Below are positions 6,838 through 13,301 of a stretch of 13,301 nt of DNA, in pieces. How positions within the stretch are numbered: position 1 is the stretch's first letter; each line of letters opens with the position of its first letter. The stretch covers positions 1 to 13,301 of the forward strand of contig JABLTG010000289.1 in NCBI GenBank assembly GCA_016618085.1, in the 5' to 3' direction. The stretch is from Neovahlkampfia damariscottae. Lineage: Eukaryota; Heterolobosea; Selenaionea; Neovahlkampfiida; Neovahlkampfiidae. The notes under the pieces were generated by a model. That model was not told the DNA's origin. It worked only from the letters and a program-made list of their open reading frames with translations, and did no database searches. The translations under genes and the position numbers were made by a program.

Positions 6838-9408
6838 TTATTTATTATTATTTTGTAATATGAATTTTTTCAATTGTCTTTGTAATTGTTGTATTTGTTG
6901 TTGAGATTGTGAAATAATTTGATGATAACCATTTGACATTCTTTCTGATTTTTCAACTTTTTTTGTCAATTCAGAAATTTCTTTTGAATGTTTTAATTGA
7001 CTTTCAAGTATAGCTATTTATAAAAGTATTAAACATTGAAAAAGAATCAAACTTTGAATTAAATCATCTTTTGAAGCATTATTTAAAATTTCCCATGCTT
7101 TATTTCTTAAAATATTATGAATATCAAATTCATCACAAAATTCAATAATTTTAAATGAATTTGAAAATGTTAATAATTTTATCAATTTTAAAGAAATAAT
7201 TTCAACTAAATTAAAAACTTTACAAATTTTTGAACATTTTAATAATTCAATCAAAGATTGTTCATCACTTGGATATGTTTCAATTTTTTGAGTATAAATA
7301 AATTCTAAAATTAATTCAAAAATATTTGATTCAAAATCATCCAATGGTATTTCAGTTTTTTCAAAAATACCAGAATCAAAAATAGCAACAAAATTTGATT
7401 CAATTTGAAATGCTTCAACTGAATTCTTTAATTTTAAAGAAGGAACAGAAGGTTTAAATCTAACTGATTGCCCTTTTTTTAATTTTAAATTTGAAAACAT
7501 TTTAGCAAAATAAGGAGAAAAAGCACATAAAATTGATAAATGAGCTTTAATATAAATACCATCTTTTGTTATAAAAGAAACATCAGAAAATAGTTTTGAA
7601 TAAAATAAATTTGAAATATGTAAATATAATTTTACTTCTGAATTTTGATTTATCCATGAAAATGAAGGTTCTTGTCTTAATTTTAAAATTTGAGTAAATT
7701 CTTGAATAGATGCTTTTGTTTTAAATGGTAAATTTGTAATCTTTAAAAAATCATTTTTTCTTTTAAATAAAATTAATGAACAATAATTTTTAATTTCATC
7801 AATTTTAAAATCAATTGATAAATTAAATGATTTAAATAATAATTCATCTGTTGAAATTACATTTGATATTTGAGATAATAAATATATTTTTAATGATTCA
7901 ATTTTAAATTTCTTTGAAAATTTAATTAATTCAAAATATAATTCAATTGTATCAAAATAAATAATACCTGTATATAAAAACTCTAAAATTTGTTCAAATA
8001 ATTTAACATCATTAACTTCAGTTAATGTAATTTCAATATAAAATTCTTTTTCTTCATTCTTTTCAAATCCTCTTTGAATTAATTCTTTAAATACTAAACT
8101 TTGTGATACAATATATTTATGAGCTTTAAATGATTCATTCTTTACATTAAATATTATATCACAATATAATTCTCTTTTTAATATATTATATAAAAATGAT
8201 ACATTTTGAATAGATTGTAATATAAATTTAAATAAATTATTTGAATTAATACCTCCAAATATAAATATATTTTCTCCATCTTTATCAATAGTCATTGAAT
8301 GTTGACTTGTTGGTAATATAAAATCACCAAAATCTTTAATCAATTTATATTCTTTAGTTATTAAATTTAATTTCATCATTTTATTAGATTTTAAAATTGA
8401 TTTTCTTTCAACAAAATTTGTAATTTTATTAATTATATCATCATCATCATCATCATCTTTTATATCATTTGAAGGTATTTTAAAATTTACTTTTTCTTCT
8501 TCTTGTTGATTTATTTTTTCTTTTGATTTTAAAAATAAATCACCACCAAAGATATACATTTCATCTTTAAATAAAATTGAAGAATGATTTGATAAATTTG
8601 GTAAATCAAAAATATTAACTCTTTTCCATTCTAATGTTTTTAAATTTAATTCAAACATTTCATTGGTTATATTTTCATTTTTTAAATGTTTACCTCCATA
8701 AATAATCATTTTATCTTCATAAATAATTGAACTATGAGAATATCTTGGTTCAGGTATATCTCCTTTACATTCTAATTCATTCCATTCTCCATTAAAATAT
8801 TTAAATATATTTGAATTTATTGTTTCATTTTTTGAACAAATACCACCAAAAATATACATTGATTTTTTATAAACAATTGATGAATGTAAACTTCTTTTTG
8901 ATGGTTTTTTATCATTTTGAATTTTAATTTTCTCCCAATTAACGAAATTATAAGAATATATTTCATTTGAAAAATTTCCTTCTTTTTCTAATTCTCCTCC
9001 AAAAACTATTAATGAATTTTCAAATAATTCCATTGTATGATTCATTAATTTAGGTGGTTCAAATTCATTTTCTATTTTATTCCATTCATTCATTAATAAA
9101 TTGTAAGAGTAAAATGAGTTTTTAATTTCTTCGTTATATTTTCCTCCAAATAAATAAATTTTTAAACTTTTGCAACATATTGTACTTCCTATTATTGATT
9201 TATATTCTTTAAAATTTTGTTTTTCTTTTATAAAAAAATTTTTTGAAAAAACAGTTTCAGTTTTTAATTCTTCTAAAAATTCTTGTTCAGCAGTTGAAAA
9301 CCTTCTTTGAATAGAATCATCAATTTCAAATATATCACTATCAGGTAATGGTGTAGTCCTACCTGATTGAATTGGTGTTGTCCTTTCTGAAGAAATTGGT
9401 CGAAACAT
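6838..9408 (-). CDS. Kelch-repeat, double-BTB protein with C-terminal coiled coil (LZTR1-like)
   Basis: This is a probable substrate adaptor for a Cullin-3 ubiquitin ligase. Exons are 9408-7053 and 7013-6838, with a 39-nt GTTTG...TAG intron holding an in-frame stop. The product has 843 residues. Six Kelch blades are visible from Gly-Gly doublets about every 50 residues (near 88, 137, 188, 238, 288 and, after an insertion with an Asp run at 318-324, 385). BTB-1 spans about 405-515 (LYCDIIFNVKNESFKAHKYI, FLYTG). BTB-2 spans about 600-745 (FSDVSFITKDGIYIKAHLSI, FIYTQ) and contains a 40-residue insertion. Exon 2 adds a Q/K-rich coiled coil (about 787-843). Six blades then two BTB domains in about 840 residues is the layout of human LZTR1. 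ATG 9408 is the first ATG after the promoter box. Orthology to LZTR1, as opposed to convergent layout, is not shown. Confidence 0.88.
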
Positions 9409-9431
9409 TTCCAAAGAAAAAAATAATTCAA

Positions 9432-9436
9432 CCAAT
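9432..9436 (-). promoter_or_regulatory. ATTGG (inverted CCAAT) box of the Kelch-BTB gene
   Basis: CCAAT on the plus strand, ATTGG in the gene's direction, lies 23 nt upstream of ATG 9408, inside a 66-bp intergenic gap. Confidence 0.5.
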
Positions 9437-9456
9437 AATATTTTAAAAACAAAAAA

Positions 9457-9462
9457 TTTATT
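9457..9462 (-). terminator. Candidate AATAAA poly(A) signal of SEC16
   Basis: The hexamer lies 12 nt after the TGA stop (9477-9475, minus). The following Kelch-BTB promoter box begins only 20 nt further on, so 3'-end formation and the next promoter are packed together. Confidence 0.45.
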
Positions 9463-9474
9463 TGACTAAAATAA

Positions 9475-12400
9475 TCACTGATAATTTTGTGTTGGATTTT
9501 GCCATTTTTGTTGTTCATTTTGATTTTGTGATTGTGGATTAAAAAATGAAACTGGTGGTGGTAAATTGTTTTTAACATTTGTATTAAAAGGACTCAACTG
9601 TAAATCATCTAAATTTTGATTCTTTTGATTATTTCCACCTCCTGTATTAAAGATATCAATATAACCTCCTCTTGTAGGTGTCGCATTTGGCATTAAATTT
9701 GAAGGTGGTGCACCCATTTCTGGTCCTTTTGTGATATTATTCATACTATTCACATTATTGTTCATGTTATTCATCATATTTGGACTAGGTGATGGTCCAG
9801 GCATATTTGATATTTGTTGTTGATAATTATTTGTTTGTGGTGATTGTGTTGACATCATTGGAGGTGGTTTAACTTTATTCTTATTTGGATCTGGTGTTTC
9901 ACCTGGTTTATGCCAAACACCTAATTTTTTATCAAATACAAATCCTTGATTTAAACTTTTTCCAAGATTAACATTTCCTTTTGGTTTTCCACCACCAAAT
10001 CCTAACCATCCAAACCAACTTCCACCACTACTACCATCTTCTTCAACATTTTGTTTATTTTCTTTTGGTTGAGGTGGTTGTTCTTGAACTTTTTGATTTG
10101 ACACTTGTTGAATTTGTTGTGATTGAGTTTGTTGTCTTTGAGGTGTTTGAGATTGATTAATTTGTCCTTTTTCAGTTTGTTGTTGATTTACTTTGTCTGA
10201 ATCACCGTGCATCCAATTTGTAAGAGTTTGACCAAACCAACCACCAGAAGAACTATCTTTTTTACCATCAACATTAAGTTTAACAAGTTTTGGATTTGAA
10301 GCTAATTTTTTATCCATCATAAATAAATCATGTACAAACTTTTGTGGAAAAGCTCCTTGATTCTTTTCAACTGTTTGTTTGATAATTTGACAATAATCAT
10401 AAGCTCTTTGTGGATCACCTAGTTCTAATAACCAAGTTGCATATTTAAATTTATATTCTTGAAATTTTGGAAATACAAAATTTGGATTCTTTTTTTTTTT
10501 ATAAAATTCATAAATTTCAGTTCTTTGAATTGCTTCTGGTGTAATAAAATTATCTTGATCAAAAATATGATCACCACCAACTAATAAAACATTTTGTGTT
10601 AATAATTTGTTTGAAAAATAATCAGTTATTAAATAACAAAAATGTGAAGAAGATGCATCTCTATTATCTTTCCATAATTTTTGACCAAGTGTCTCTACTA
10701 TAGTTGAAAATGATTTGGCTCTATTTGCCAAAACAATTGAAAGATTCTTTCTCCAATCTTCAAAATTTTTGGTATTTTGAAATGTTAAATTTGCTTTATC
10801 AGCAAACATTAAATATAAAGTTTGAATTGGTGCTCCTCCAACAAATGATGTTTGTGAAAAATTTAAAACTACTTTTTGAAATGTTTGTTTATCAATCATT
10901 GAAGCTAATAAGAAAGCATGACCCCATAATCCATTTTGCATTGCAAACTCACAACCTAAATATTAGAATTATTCATTATATATTCTTTTTTTACCTCCTT
11001 CAATTTCTCCTTTTGAAAGTAAATTCTCTAAAGTTTGAACATCTTTTTCTTGATCTTCTTCTGTTCTAATTCTTGGAATAAAACCAGTTGTATTTTTTGT
11101 TTCATTTTCATTTGTCCATGAATCTATTTCTTTTGTTTCTAAAATTCTTAAAATTTGAACAATGAGATCATCTTCGTCTTTTTTAAAAAAGTTATTATTT
11201 TTTTTTTTTTCAAACCTGTTCCTCCACGAATGAATACTGACAATAATTTCCAAAGTTGTTTTTCAGATGGATTAAAAGTTATAGTTTCTGATCTTTCATG
11301 GATATAACCTAATAATTGTTGTAAGTTTGTTTTCTCATTTAAAGGTCCTGGAAAATCTTTTATAATTTTAACTTTTTCTGGGTCTTTGAGAAAGTTCTTT
11401 TGTGGTGGTGTCAAAATTGTATTCTAAAAAAAAAATAAAAAAAGAATTATAAACTTACGTTTTGATTTAAACTTGAAGGAGCTCCAAAGGAATTTGAGTT
11501 ACCAAAAGAACCTTTTGAGTGACCAAAAGAACCATTTTGATTTGAACTTTGATTATAAGAAAATACATTTTGGTTTTGGTTATATTGTTGATCATAGTTT
11601 TGTCCACCTTTTTTTTTTTTTAAAATTAAAAAAATAAGAACCTTGTTGTTGAAAGTATTGTTGTTGATTGCCATAACTTGGTTGTTGTTGATGTTGTTGT
11701 TGGTAACCTTGTTGTGGAGTGGAAAAATTAATTTGTTGTTGATGTTGTTGTTGATAACCTTGTTCATGATAATTTGTTTGTTGTAACTGTTGATTACTTG
11801 AAAAGGAATTGTTTCTTGGTGGCATGTTATAATTTTGAAAATTAGTCGAGTTATTCATTCCATTGAAAGAATTTGGAGTTTGATAATTATTTGAGTCATT
11901 AACATTGCCAAATGAACCATGTGGTGAATATTGAGTTTGTTGATTTGAAACATAATTCGGTTGTGGTTGAGGTGTGGAAATAAAATTTTGTTGGTGAGAA
12001 TTATTTGGTTTTGGACTACTTTGATATTTTTGAACATCATGATATTGTTGCACATTTTGTTGAACGTTCTGTTGCATATTTTGTTGAATATAACTTTCAT
12101 TTTGGTTATTGTTTCCTTTAAAACTTCCACTTTGAGAATTTTGATGATTTGTTTTTTGTGGTTGTTCTACTTTCTCTTCATTAATAGAAACATTTGAAAA
12201 TTGTTCAGAAAGTTCATCCGTCAAATCTTCTTGTTTTTCTTTTTTTTGAATGAGAGAAGAAAAATCGTCTTCTTCATGAAAACTAATTTCTTTGGGTGTT
12301 TGTGATTTTACGTCGTCTTTTTGAATCATATCAGAAAATTCTTGTTTTAAGTTTTGGAACTCATATTCTGTTTCTTCATGGTGTGGTGATTTATCAAGTT

Positions 12401-12506
12401 CTTCTTCTTTTTGGTTTGTTGATAATAGAGTTAAAAAATCCGAGTTTGTATCACCAGATGAAAATAAATCATCTAAATTATTGGTGTTGTTTTGTTCTTC
12501 AGACAT
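9475..12506 (-). CDS. SEC16: Sec16, COPII coat scaffold of ER exit sites, five exons
   Basis: Sec16 organises ER exit sites and COPII (Sec23/24, Sec13/31) assembly. Exons are 12506-11642, 11607-11459, 11423-11216, 11177-10995 and 10955-9475; introns are 34, 35, 38 and 39 nt. The product has 961 residues. The N-terminal 338 residues are acidic, then strongly Q/N/S-rich and disordered. The Sec16 central alpha-solenoid (ACE1-type) domain spans about 350-690: FNPSEKQLWKLLSVFIRG, then NGLWGHAFLLAS (about 476-487, the family signature), LANRAKS, LGQKLWKDN, CYLITD, and TPEAIQRTEIYEF (about 607-619), nearly identical to other Sec16 proteins. The C-terminal tail is Q/P/N-rich with WFG and FG motifs. 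Splicing keeps the domain in frame throughout. Yeast and human Sec16 are longer (about 2,200 and 2,300 residues), so this is a short version. Confidence 0.93.
11682..11759 (-). repeat. Tandem 51-bp repeat in the Q-rich region of SEC16
   Basis: A 27-bp core encoding GYQQQHQQQ occurs at 11759-11733 and 11708-11682 with one silent difference, a 17-codon period. The intervening codons have diverged. It looks like a slippage-derived expansion of the Q-rich region. Confidence 0.65.
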
Positions 12507-12535
12507 TCAAAGATAAACGTGGAAAAATTTAATTG

Positions 12536-12540
12536 ATTGG
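12536..12540 (-). promoter_or_regulatory. CCAAT box of SEC16
   Basis: On the minus strand CTAACCAATCAATT lies 29 nt upstream of ATG 12506. A second CCAAT (12570-12566, minus) lies 25 nt further upstream. Confidence 0.5.
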
Positions 12541-13065
12541 TTAGGAATTTTAGAATTTGATTGCAATTGGTTTTTGCAAAAGACGTTGAAAAATGAAAAT
12601 GAGCAGTTTTCATCAAAATCTTGTGAAGAAAACCACTCATATTTGTGTTTCAAAATTAAAAGTATATACACTTTAAAAGTATTTAATTTATTTTTTCTTT
12701 TTGTTAAATTACTCTTTGAAGTTAGTCACTCACAAATACTGGAGATGAAAAAGAGAAATAAAAACAATGGCAGAACTCATGATTTGAAATATGAACCATC
12801 AACAACATCACCCAATTTTTCCTTCAATAATTCATCTGTGAAAAATTTGAAAACAAAAAGGATATTTTGAAGAAAAAGAATGTCCAATAAAGAGGGATTA
12901 TATTCTTTTCATTGAATTTGTTAATCTTTTTCTAAATTTTTCCAAAGTCATCTCAATTGACTATTTTCAAATTGTGACACTTTTTCAATATAATTCAATT
13001 TTCAACTTCAAAAAAAAAGAAAGAGAGAAAAGTGACTTTTTTTTTAAAACCATTTTTTGAATTGA
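12541..13065. other. Intergenic spacer between SEC16 and histone H3, with possible gene remnants
   Basis: No intact gene is visible. The plus strand is open over about 12574-12868 without a good start. The minus strand over about 12910-12780 has a short coding-like piece ending FFTDELLKEKLGDVVDGSYF before a TGA, not recognised. Both could be remnants or chance. The H3-proximal part (about 12950-13060) is A/T homopolymer-rich. Confidence 0.5.

Positions 13066-13301
<236 letters not shown>

Noticed and set aside
10704-11069. Plus-strand open frame opposite SEC16
   Set aside because: It is the antisense shadow of the conserved Sec16 domain and spans its intron without any motif.
11961-12532. 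Plus-strand open frames rich in Leu/Ile/Phe opposite the SEC16 N-terminus
   Set aside because: Antisense of CAA/AAT-rich codons yields hydrophobic-looking text. It is not evidence for membrane proteins.
12574-12870. Open plus-strand frame of 98 codons in the SEC16-H3 spacer, starting 3 nt after an ATTGG box
   Set aside because: It lacks an ATG at its start. The ATG at 12593, well spaced from the box, is in another frame that stops soon, and no local-size intron joins them. Composition resembles random AT-rich sequence.

Overview
This is nuclear DNA from an AT-rich single-celled eukaryote. The evidence is spliceosomal introns in nearly every gene, a canonical histone H3 start, Sec16 and a Kelch-BTB-BTB protein, and N/Q/K-rich low-complexity tracts. 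The standard genetic code fits: TAA and TGA end the intact genes, and none needs readthrough. Introns are tiny (28-39 nt), intergenic gaps are short, and codon use is strongly A/T-ending. I cannot name the lineage. A heterolobosean, amoebozoan or Anaeramoeba-like protist would fit, but that is only an impression.

Layout. Positions 1-434 (minus) carry the start of a Fanzor/TnpB-like (OrfB_IS605) nuclease, cut by the window edge and probably frameshifted. About 456-862 holds decayed, unrecognised coding fragments. An intact four-exon PLP aminotransferase (1073-2435, plus) follows. Next is a pseudogene stretch (2494-3640, minus) with a broken C-terminal part of a cytosolic-type cysteinyl-tRNA synthetase and a broken alpha/beta hydrolase. 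A five-exon galactokinase/N-acetylgalactosamine kinase (3722-5324, plus) overlaps tail to tail with a WKF-domain C7orf50 homolog (5299-5781, minus). A cyclin-Y-like protein (5887-6584), an LZTR1-like Kelch-BTB-BTB protein (6838-9408) and Sec16 (9475-12506) are all on the minus strand. A gene-free spacer of about 0.7 kb then leads to histone H3 (13183 onward, plus).

The genes do not form a pathway; this is ordinary housekeeping neighbourhood (metabolism, nucleolus, cell cycle, ER exit sites, chromatin). The system-level signals are: (a) a CCAAT/ATTGG pentamer 16-42 nt upstream of all seven intact start codons; (b) 14 inferred introns with TAG or AAG acceptors, never CAG, in which every intron of length 3n carries an in-frame stop; (c) a Fanzor-like gene beside decayed sequence; and (d) overlapping convergent coding ends.
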